Of a DNA stretch of 64,000 bases, positions 43,674-52,870 are shown in pieces. Source of the DNA: Luscinia megarhynchos. Taxonomy: Eukaryota > Chordata > Aves > Passeriformes > Turdidae. Both the position numbers and the translations under genes were made by a program. The notes beneath the pieces are model-generated. The model saw only the letters and a list, made by a program, of their open reading frames with translations. It was not told the DNA's origin and made no database searches. Where the stretch lies: NCBI GenBank assembly GCA_034336665.1, contig JAPFBE010000003.1, forward strand, positions 64,833,352-64,897,351, read 5' to 3'. The number at the start of each line of letters is the position of its first letter. The stretch's first letter is position 1.

Positions 43674-43862
43674 GATACAGCTGTTGCTGAAACCAAGTTA
43701 AATGTTCTCGTCTTAGAGAAACAGATTGGCAGGGATACTGAAAATATAAAATCTATTCCCTATGCACAGACCTCAAAGAAAAGCAAAACACAGCAGAGAG
43801 TGATATTTTTGCCCAGAAAGAACTCATGAAGGCCATACAGTCAACTTCTGAGTTGCTGACAA
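43674..43862 (+). other. Exon-like segment (pseudoexon or gene remnant candidate)
   Basis: A strong acceptor (CCTCCCCCCTTGCTTATCTGCAG, written here as CCTCCCCCCTTGC then TTATCTGCAG) precedes 43674, and GTAAGC follows 43862. The 189-nt segment is open for 51 codons from its first base (begins DTAVAETKLNVLVLEKQ). A second frame, offset by one base near 43780, stays open to the end (DIFAQKELMKAIQSTSELL). The two halves look like one lysine/glutamate-rich coding stretch broken by an indel in an A-rich run. It matches no family I recognise and would bring an early stop if spliced into DCLK1. Confidence 0.2.
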
Positions 43863-44830
43863 GTAAGCCTTTTTGATCTCCTGGTAATTTAAATAACTTT
43901 TCACAGTCTTCTCTAGAAGCACATTAAACTTTTTCATTTTATGACACATTTATTGCAGATTAGTTTCTCTCTGCTGCTTTTTTGCCATTGTAAAATCTAA
44001 TGAGCATAGAAGCTAATGTAACACTTTGGAAATGAAACATCACGGGGCTGGAGACTGCAGGCGTTATGGTCCTGCGTGTTAGCATCCTTTATTTACCTCA
44101 TGCTTACCTCATTTTCTCCATCTGGCAACAGGAAGAGTCATGAGCTCACAAATATGTATGCTGGGCTTCCCTCCTAGTTCTGACAGTTCCTACTGCTCTT
44201 TGACACCACTGTACTATCTCAGTAACTCTGTTTTCCTTATCTTGTCCCTACAGTTTTAATTATGTCAGATTGCAGCCTTGGGGTATTTCTCTTTTTTTTC
44301 CCTTGGCCCTATTGTTAATGTCCAATAAAGGCCTCAGAAGTCTGTGGTAATATTCCATACTGTAAAGGAACTACAGTGTTGCATTTTTAGCCTTGCTGCT
44401 CTCAGTCTGTACTTCTCTCTCCCACTTCATAGTTTTGTATGTAGTTATACAATAGAACATCTTATTGCAAGATGTTTTCACTGGAAAAACATTCTTATTT
44501 ATATCATATTTTGGAGTTGGAAAACAATAAAGTCTGTTAGATTCAAACTGTAATGTTGACCTTCCTTTGTCTTGCATTACCATGGGTGTCATCATTTTGT
44601 TCCTTTAATATGTCAGTCAACGGTGAGAGGAAGGACTGGGGTTTCATGAAGCATTTCTTTCTTTATTGAACATAATATAGAAACACTTGGTGTTTCTTCT
44701 TGGCTGGGAATGCCATGCCCACATGAGTGAGAAAGGCAGTTAGCTGTCTTCTGTCAGGAGTTCAGATCTATTTCTGATACAGTTTTGGCATCAAAAGAAA
44801 ATTGGGGGAAAATGCTCTTCTGTTTCACAG

Positions 44831-44881
44831 CTTGCAAAGGACCCGCTGTATAGTAATCCAAATGCTGTTAGTGAGGAGAAG
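44831..44881 (+). other. Exon-like segment (pseudoexon candidate)
   Basis: CTTCTGTTTCACAG precedes and GTATGT follows. The 51 nt are open in phase 0 (LAKDPLYSNPNAVSEEK). Splicing it into DCLK1, which arrives in phase 1 here, would give a stop within eight codons. The product is not recognised. Confidence 0.15.
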
Positions 44882-45554
44882 GTATGTATTTATTTGCCCA
44901 CCCATTTAGATTCTGTGTAGAAAACATGGTTTCAATAAAACATGCATTTTTGCTGTTTTCTCTATATGTAGGAGCTCTCCTATAGCAATAGGCAAATTAT
45001 GGTAACGTGTTAGAGGAACAAGCGGTGGTTGTGTGGTTACTGAGTGGGATCTTTGCCTGCAGTAAAATTTTACTTTACAAACTAAATGTGACAACAGAAT
45101 TGCATGCAGAAACTGTTCCTGGGAGCTGAGACCTATTTACAACGAGCAGCCTGGTTACATTCTGCCCATTATTGGAAATCCTTTTAGACTCTGGAAATAG
45201 TCTTGCCCTAGTCTTTGAAAGCATTAATTGCTGGAGCCTGGTGTGTGCACCTACATGGCTCTCCACAGGCCATACCATAGCCCATATGAATAAACTTATA
45301 AACCCATAGGAAATGTGGCACTTGACACGTTTACCTTAAGGAGAATATATGCTCATTAGAACTGTGATCTTTTAAAATGTCACAACCTGTGAATTATTCT
45401 TGAGAGAAACAAGAAAATTGTGCCAATTTTGATAATTGTTGATAATTGAGCTCAAAAGGGTTGATTCAAACAGAAAAATAGGGGAAAAGGGAATATTTCT
45501 GTGACATAGGCTACATAGGACTCAGCAGAGACAGGGAACCAGCTCTGCTTAGCA

Positions 45555-45905
45555 CATGTGAGGCCGCATCTGGAATACTGTGTCCCCTCAGTTCAAGGGA
45601 GATATCATTAAATTGGAGGCAATTAGAGGAGGATCATTATGATAAGGGGTAGCTGGAGCACTTGCTGTGTGAGGAGAGGCTGATGTAGATGGGCTTTTTC
45701 AGCCTGAAAATAGGAAATTGCTTCAGGGGCACCTTCCAGTAACCTCCAGTGTCCATGGGGCAACATCTCTTCTCCATCAAGGTGGTGAAGTCAGGCTCCT
45801 CAAAGTGATGCTTGTTAAGAGGATGAGTGGTGATAGAAATAAATTGAAACAAAAGTTTTAGACTGGATATAAAGAAAAATGTCAGAGATGGCAGGCTCAG
45901 TGAAG
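45555..45905 (+). mobile_element. CR1 LINE fragment (sense), old
   Basis: The + strand contains GTGAGGCCGCATCTGGAATA then CTGTGTCC, encoding the CR1 ORF2 block VRPHLEYCV. Further on come CTTGCTGTGTGAGGAGAGGC (CR1 LSYEERL region) and GACTGGATATAAAGAAAAAT. It is diverged, with stops in every frame. It lacks the CR1 3' terminal block and abuts an antisense CR1 fragment. Confidence 0.7.
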
Positions 45906-45914
45906 TCCTGGTAG

Positions 45915-47200
45915 ACAATATCCACTGCTATTCCTGCATCTGCCAAACTGGTCATTTCATTGCAGAGGTATCAAGTTGGTTGAGCATGGCTTCCTGTTGG
46001 TGAATCCATGATGATTGCTTTTGATGATTTTCTTGTCCCTAATGGGCCTTGAAATTATTTTTATGATTCATTTATCTATCTCTTTCCCAGGCTAATGTGA
46101 GGCTGACTTGTCTGTAATTCCCTGGGTATTCTTAAAGATAGGAGTGAGATTTGCTGGGTCTTCAGATGGCTGTCCCAGTCACTATCATTCAAAGACTGTT
46201 AAGTGACTTCACAACTACATCAACCAACTCCATCAGCACATGAAGGGTGCATCCTGTCAGGTTCCATGGACCTATATGTGCCAGTTTTTCTTAAGTATTT
46301 TCTAATTTGATCTTTTTCTACCCAGGATAGGTGTTCCTTTCTCCAGGCTTTCACCCTGCTTCTGGGACCTGGGATTCCTGAAGGTTTCTCTTGATAGTGA
46401 AGACTGAGGCAATTCAATACTTCAGCCTTTTCCATGTTCTATGTCATTGGGGCCTATCTCATGCATTGAGTCCTTATTTAATGGGTGTGCATTCTAGCTA
46501 GTCTTCTTTTTGTTCCCTTTGTATGTAAAAAAGCACTTTTTATTTCTCTTGATGTCTCTCATCAGATTCAATTCTAATTGGACTTCGGCTTTCCTAACTG
46601 TGTCTGCATGCTTGGACTTAGACTATAAACCTACCAGGTTACCTGTCCCTGCTTCCACCTTTTTTATGCTTCCTTTTTATATTTTTAGTTTGGTCAGCAG
46701 CAACATGTTCATCCTGGCATTTTTGAGCATCTTCCTGCTTTTTGAGATGGACGGTTGTGGAACTTGGAGGTGATCCTTTAATATTATACAGTTTGCTTGG
46801 GTCCCTCTTCTCTCCAGGGCCTTATCAAATGGGACTATTCCAAGTAGATACATGAAGAGTCCCGAGTCTGCTTATCTGAAGTCCAGAACTGTGATCTTGC
46901 ATTTTTCCCTCCTTCATTCCCTTCACAATACTGAACTCTCCTATCGTGGTCACTGCAGCCAAGGCTGCCCTTCTGCCTTCACAGTCCCAGACTCTTCCTT
47001 TTGTTGTGAGTGTGAGCAGAGCACCTCTTCTTATTGTTTTTTTGGAACAGGAAGTTGTCACCAACGTTCTCCAAGATCCTACTGTACTGTGTATGCCCCA
47101 AGTGGGTTGAAGTGTCCCCCAAGACATCCAGGACTATGAATGTAAAGCTACTTCAAACTTTGAGCAGGAAACTGGACTAGGAACTTCTCATGTCTAAACT
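45915..47200 (-). mobile_element. CR1 LINE fragment (antisense): endonuclease end to start of reverse transcriptase
   Basis: Read on the minus strand, this covers part of CR1 ORF2 in order. Near 47.1-46.8 kb are remnants of the end of the endonuclease domain. At 46435-46220 is EKAEVLN, then later VEKDQIRKYL and SMEPDRMHPS, matching the CR1 region EKAEVLN... DGMHP just before the reverse transcriptase. Near 46.0 kb is a decayed form of the GFTKGKSCLTNL region. Stops and frameshifts are frequent, so it is inactive. The boundary near 47200 is approximate. Confidence 0.8.
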
Positions 47201-47239
47201 CAATTATCCTACGACCCTGTGATGCCTGTACATTTCTTG

Positions 47240-47610
47240 GATTATCATTTGACCATTTGTGTTTCTCTCCTGCGGAGAGAGATCATTTAGCTGTGAGAGG
47301 TGACTTCCTCTTAGGCAATATGCCATTAGTGTGGGGTTACTCACAGGTCAGGGTCTGTTTGTAGCCCCTCAGGATGATTTGCAGATGAACTCTGTTTGCA
47401 TGGCCACATTTTGGAGGTGGGAGGGGCTACAGGGGTGGTTTCTGTGGGAAGTTGCCAGCAGCTTCCCCCATGTCTGGCAGAGCCAATACCATCTGGCTCA
47501 GGAACAGACCCATGGCTGCCCAAGGCTGACCCAATCAGATATGGTGGTAATCTTCTGTGATAACATAGTTAAGACTCCAGGTGTTCTTAATGTATTGAGA
47601 GAACCTGAAT
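47240..47610 (+). repeat. Probable dispersed avian repeat, family uncertain
   Basis: The stretch with GGAGGTGGGAGGGGCTACAG, GGGAAGTTGCCAGCAGCTTC, CCAAGGCTGACCCAATCAG and TGTGATAACATAGTTAAGA resembles a sequence I recall as a common interspersed repeat in bird genomes. I cannot tell whether it belongs to an LTR or to another element. It lies just beyond the antisense CR1 fragment. The 93-codon frame inside it has no recognisable domain. Confidence 0.35.
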
Positions 47611-47956
47611 GAGTATTAATACTTGTAATAAAATAAGAGTTAAAGTTTAGCATGAATTACAGGAGAGGGATGTAGATAATTGTTTTCTTTACATGCTGGA
47701 AATAGGAAAGCTTTTTACATATCACATAAAGTAGCTGTTTTCTTCATGGACTCTTAAATTCCTCAAGTAAGCAAATGATATGTTCTAGTGGGTTTAGCTT
47801 GGTTGGATTGTTCTGCTTTAGCCTTGTTGTTTGTTGACCATTGGAATATGCAGTTCCCCTTCCTGACTGTTTCCTGTGAATGAGGTCCACACTAGGATTA
47901 CCTCACAGTTTTAACAGGCTATTAGGTGTTTGAAAATTTTACATCTTTGTTTACAG

Positions 47957-48024
47957 GAAGATAAAGAACTTACATTTGCATTGTATCGAGTTTCTAGAGC
48001 AGCTGTTTATGCCAATAAATCCAT
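47957..48024 (+). other. Exon-like segment (pseudoexon candidate)
   Basis: TTTGTTTACAG precedes and GTAAGA follows. The 68 nt read in phase 0 as EDKELTFALYRVSRAA and on to ANKS. This phase would follow on from the segment at 44831-44881. In DCLK1's phase 1 it meets TAA at once. The product is not recognised. Confidence 0.15.
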
Positions 48025-49577
48025 GTAAGATTCCTGCTGTAGTTATGCAATGGCACCTAATAGAAAGCTTTTGTCTGATTTCTCCTATTTTCAGTAGATA
48101 ATTTCCTCATAGAATAAATGTTTTTCTCCATTTGCACTGATTGTTCAGTATAGAACAAGAGAAGCCATCAGTGAATCAAAAAAAATGTCAACAGAAAGAA
48201 ATTAGCATTAAGAATATGGAGAATTAGGAATAATAGGAGAGTTTGGGAAGAAAAGCATCTTTGGGGGGACCAAGGCACTTCTCTGGTCCTCTCAGCTGTG
48301 CTGGATGTTTCGCTCAGTAACACATCAGTTCTTGCCTTTATTTCCTTGTACAGCTTGGTGAAAGACGAACAGTTAGGGCAGCCAAGAGAAATAAATTTCA
48401 TGACATCATTCTCGGGTGTATACGTTTAAGTTAATTAGTTATGCTCAATTTTCTTTCTTTGTTCTCTAATCTGTCTAAACTATGTTACAGGCTCCACTGA
48501 TCTGTGAAGACTAAATAATGTGCAGGCTTGTACATGGTGTTTTCTGACTAGGAAGAAAAAATTCTTGTTTATTTCTCTTAAGCTCTCTTGAGGAACCTTA
48601 ACCATGGGAATAAAATAGGAAACAGGTCTGGTACAGAATTAAATGTTTACTGATGTATTTTTAAACAAGTGAAGTGTACTGACATTGTCAGGTGAAGACA
48701 GTGTAAACATTGCTGCAGAGTTTTACTTGTAAATTGACTAAGAATCGGATTTTTTTTTTCCCCAGCTGTGTAATATGTCTGGTGATTAATCTAGTATCCA
48801 TTAGGAGTGCAAGACATCAGTGCTATGCACAATAAATTCTTTCATCCCCAGGCCAAGAGCCGTTTTGCAGGCGTAATGCAGGGGTGCCTACGGATCTGTG
48901 TGGGTGTGCATAAGCTCTAACCCGAACATCTTGTAGTGTTCTCGAGTGGGAGGGCAATTTCGCCTCTTCATTGATTTTACTGATGTCTCTGATGAGCTAG
49001 TGGTGCCATTTCCCTCACCTGTGATGGATTGTGTGTGCTACACAATGTGGGCTATTGCTCATCAGAGGATTAAGCAGGAGCAACAAACCTGCTTTATTTT
49101 CTTCAAACCTTTCATCAGTGGAAGACACTTGCGTCATCCTGGGCAATTGTAACATTTTGATACAGAAGAGAAGACTTCTGGTTTTTCTGGAGGAGACTGC
49201 CTAGGTTGGCAAAAGTGCTTACATTGCATCTGGATTGTTTACAAAAATTGCTATGTTACTTGTACTGAAATCTTCAAAAGCAAATAAATTTTACGCATAG
49301 TCTCAGCACTGTTAAAATAAGCTGTCCTAAGTACCAGCAGTAACCATGGTATTTAAAAGTCTGGATTACTGCAGCAGTTCTTTGTCTGGGATATGGTACA
49401 TACTGTACTTGGATTTTAATGGAGCCATTTATACACGTTTTATACTTTCTCATAAAACTCCTCAAGGTGAATGAAAACAAGCGTGGGCTAAATGTTTTCA
49501 CTTCTCAGTGCTCTTTCTGTTACAGAATCTTGCTGGCTTTTTTAATTGCTAACTTATGCAGTTTCTTTGTCTTTTAG

Positions 49578-49694
49578 AATGTCGGGTGGTGAAATCTACT
49601 TCCTATACCAAAATAGCTTCGAGTTCCCGCAGGAGCACCACCAAGAGCCCAGGCCCGTCCCGGCGCAGCAAGTCTCCTGCTTCTACTAGCTCAG
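49578..49694 (+). CDS. DCLK1: DCLK1 internal exon: start of Ser/Pro-rich linker
   Basis: This 117-nt exon lies between a TTTGTCTTTTAG acceptor and a GTAAAG donor. It enters and leaves in phase 1, so it is a frame-preserving unit of 39 codons. The product runs (E)[18 protein letters not shown], then a stretch with [13 protein letters not shown], ending TSS; this is about residues 275-313 of long DCLK1. It lies just after the second DCX domain and opens the linker before the kinase. Two RRS motifs are typical basophilic-kinase sites, and the SP dipeptides are typical of proline-directed kinases; regulation at these exact residues is inferred from the family. The peptide distinguishes DCLK1 from DCLK2, which has a different KSSYSR-type sequence here. 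Its GC content is clearly above that of the flanking intron. Confidence 0.96.
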
Positions 49695-51458
49695 GTAAAG
49701 CAAGCAAGCAATCTTTATTGGCAACAGCAACCCTCCTGTTCCAGCAGAGTGGGCAATGCGCTTAAAATGCCACATTTCTGTGGAAAAACGTTGTATGTAT
49801 AAAATAGTTGATACTAAAAGTTCTCGTGTGTTCTCATTGACATCTGAGAACAAGTGCTTTCCCAATATAACATAAAGGTTCAGCATCTTACAAATAATAC
49901 TCTGGCATTACAGTGGTTCAATTTCACTTTATTTTTTCATGCATGTTTTTGCTTCCAATACCTAAACACCGAGGAAAAAAGGTGTGGTAGTCTTTGTACT
50001 AGGAACTGAATGAGAACAATCCAGAAAGTAGCCCAAGTTATGCAGCATAACATCTCCACTGCTGAAAAGTTAATTTCACAATCTTTGTTGCATTTTGTTT
50101 CTGAGGGAGAAGATGTGAATGTGAGGTGAAAAGATAGCTGAGGAAGAGATGTTAGAATTGACCTAACAAACCAGTGATACAGGCTGGAGAAGACACATCA
50201 AAACCTTTAGAAAATTCTGTCTGAAGGACCTTGCTTTGGCTGCCTTTGCAGAAGCTCCCACTAGATAGCTGATGAGTAGTTCACCCCTGCAGTTTTTCCC
50301 AAGCATAAAAAATAAATAAACAAAAAAGTGCATTAGGTTGCCAGTATTGGTGCCTGAAGGTACAAATATTCCTTGGTGTGAGTCATTTGAGTAGACCCAT
50401 TCAAGCATTTGCAGCATTGCCTGTGAATGTGGATTTTGCAGGAAGTGAGCATTAGAGCTGTCTGAAAGCCACCTCCCTTTCTGCCTCAGTCTCCTGAGAA
50501 AACAGAAAATCAAATGGCATAGTGAAACCTGCAGCCAGCACCATAAGGTGTTTGTGAGGAGGTGGTGATCAGAATGGCCCAGTGCTGGTGCCAAAGAGGG
50601 TAGAGATAGACCAACTGGAACTTCTTTTTTTCTTTTACAAAAAGACAAAGGTGAGAAAAAAGCTTCTTGCTCTGGGAAGGAGGAAAGTGGGAGAGACATA
50701 ATGAGAGACAGAGGCGTAGATTTAGGTGGCAGGGCTGGGAGGCAGCTTGCCTCCTACACATCCTGGAGAACAGCTGAGATACATAAACCTGAAAAGAGGT
50801 AATGGGATGAAATATCAGTTGTGAGGAACGAGCCCAGAGTAGCCCTTTCATAAGTATGTTAAGTTGCTTTCTTTGTATCTAGGTGAAACAGAGTTAAATT
50901 GAACTTTAGCAAGGGAGGCCCTGTTTGGTATGTCAGTATTACAGACTCTGGGCCTTTTTTCCTAATGAAATTGTGAGGGCAGGTAATGAACACTGAACTG
51001 TGTATGCTCATTTCTACGTGAAATTACTGTCCTGCAAATAATAAATAATCTATAGGATTTCTATGGGACTAGCAACATTTTTTCTGTGTTGAATGTTAGT
51101 TCTAGTTCATGTTCATGTTAGTTTTAGTCCTAAAGAAATAGTACGGTTTCTACTTAAAGGTGCCAGGGAAGGGTAAGTGAGTAAATCTTAGCTTCTTGCA
51201 GTTCACTTCTGTAAAGGTCTGAGCAGAATATATTACATACTTCAAAAGATTATTTTACAGCCTTTATTTTACAGAAAAAAGAGAATGTTTTCACTATACA
51301 ACAGTAATAATTAACATATTATGTTTATACTGAGCAATGAAACAGTGTAGTGAAAATATTAAAAATGCAAGCCATTTTGGATGGTGCTGTGCTGATGGCA
51401 GATGTAACCATCTTAGACATTTCTTATGTGAAAATACATTTATAAGAAGTAGGCATGT

Positions 51459-52630
51459 GTTAATTTGTCACCAGCAGCATTTCTTCAGGGTTCAGGTCTA
51501 GGGCCACTTTTGTTCAATATTTTTATTGATGATCTGGATAGAGGAGGTCAATGCACCATTAACAATTTTGAGTATAAGAACAAACTGGGAGGTGCTGATG
51601 ACTCTCTGAAGGAGCAAGATGCTTTGCAAAGGGATCTAGGAAGATTGGAGCATTGGGCAATGATTAATAGAATGGAGTTTTAAGAAGAACAAATGCTGAA
51701 TTCTGCGCCTGGAATGGAGTAAGGCATGCCAGGCACGAATATAAATTGAGAGAGGAGTGGCTGGAGAGCAGCCCTGCAGACAGGGATCTGGGAGTGCTGA
51801 TTGGCAGCTGGCTCATTATAAGTCAGCAGTGTGCCCTAGTAACCAGGAGGGCAAATTGCATCTTAGGGTGTGTAAAACAGCACTACCAGCCAGGTGAAAG
51901 AGGTGATCCTCACAATATAGTCAGTGTTGGTGTGGCCTCACCTTGAGCACTGTGTACAGTTCTGGGCACCAGAGTTTACAAAGGATGGCAAGGTACTCAA
52001 ATGTGTCCAAAGGTGGACAACAAAAGTGTTGAAAGGGCTGGAAGGCTATAGGCAGCAGCTAAGGACTTTGGGCTTGTCTTGTTGTAAGAAAAGGAAGGCC
52101 TGAGGAATGACCTGGTTGAATGACCTCTCTATGGCTTCCTGAGGTGGGGATGTGGAGACAAAGGTGCTGAGCTCTTCTCTCTGGTGTCCAGTGACAAGGC
52201 ATGTTGGAATGGTTCAAAGCTGCACTAGGTAAGGATTACACTCGACACTGGGAAGCATTTCTTCCTGAGAGGTTTATCAAGCATTGGAACAGGCTGCCCA
52301 AGGAAGTGGTTGAGTCAGCATCCATGGAGATATTTGAAAGATGTGTAGACGTGGCACTGAGGAACCTGGTTTAGTGATAGATTTAGCAGTAATGGATTAA
52401 CAGTTGGATTGATGATCCTAAAGGTCTTCTCTGGTCTAAACAGCTCAATGATCCTATGGCTAGGAAGATTCCTTTACCAAGAAATACTGTGTGGTTGGTT
52501 GGCTGCCAGGTGCTCACCAAAGCTACTCTATTGCTCCACTTCTCATCTGAACATGCTGAAGTTTTGGTTGGCCCTGAGTTGGTCAGGCAGCTGGATTAGA
52601 TGGTTGTTGTAGGACCTTTCCAACTGAACT
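51459..52630 (+). mobile_element. CR1 LINE, 1.2-kb fragment with reverse transcriptase remnant
   Basis: The largest CR1 copy here. At 51485-51683 the + strand encodes QGSGLGPLLFNIFIDDLD, a reverse transcriptase motif, then FEYKNKLGG where CR1 has FADDTKLGG, so the catalytic Asp pair is lost. A stop follows. At about 51746-51946 the downstream ORF2 block resumes (ADRDLGVLIGSWL, SQQCALVTRRANCILGC). Later segments match the C-terminal and 3' regions, ending GACCTTTCCAACTGAACT at the start of the ATTCT array. Several stops and frameshifts mark it as inactive. Confidence 0.92.
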
Positions 52631-52870
52631 ATTCTGTTCTATTCTATTCTATTCTATTCTATTCTATTCTATTCTATTCTATTCTATTCTATTCTATTCT
52701 ATTCTATTCTATTCTATTCTATTCTATTCTATTCTATTCTATTCTATTCTATTCTATTCTATTCTATTCTATTCTATTCTATTCTATTCTATTCTATTCT
52801 ATTCTATTCTATTCTATTCTATTCTATTCTATTCTATTCTACTCTACTCTACTCTACTCTACTCTATTCT
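52631..52870 (+). repeat. ATTCT pentanucleotide array, 48 units
   Basis: Exactly 240 bp of pentamers: ATTCT, GTTCT, then 40 uninterrupted ATTCT units (52641-52840), five ACTCT units (52841-52865) and a final ATTCT. It continues straight out of the 3' end of the CR1 copy, whose own terminal motif is ATTCTRTG. The + strand has no stops in any frame (repeating Leu-Phe-Tyr-Ser-Ile); the reverse complement contains TAG in each cycle. Confidence 0.99.

Larger units (their letters stand above)
12667..49577 (+). other. DCLK1: DCLK1 intron, 36.9 kb
   Basis: Bounded by the GTAAGA donor of the exon at 12567 and the TTTTAG acceptor of the exon at 49578. It contains CR1 remnants at 15508-15835, 28129-28415, 40908-41300, 45555-45905 and 45915-47200, a possible CR1 tail at 27276-27310, a likely dispersed repeat at 47240-47610 and short tandem repeats. 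Exon-like segments with good splice signals occur at 43111, 43674, 44831 and 47957. The rest is AT-rich sequence in which I recognise nothing specific. Confidence 0.93.

Noticed and set aside
48946..49152. Protein-like frame shortly before the exon at 49578
   Set aside because: It starts with GTG rather than ATG, has no acceptor in a suitable phase and resembles no known DCLK1 segment.
50163..50699. 178-codon antisense frame, the longest in the window
   Set aside because: No recognisable domain, mixed composition typical of non-coding DNA, no splice or promoter context, and it lies inside a DCLK1 intron. Treated as chance.
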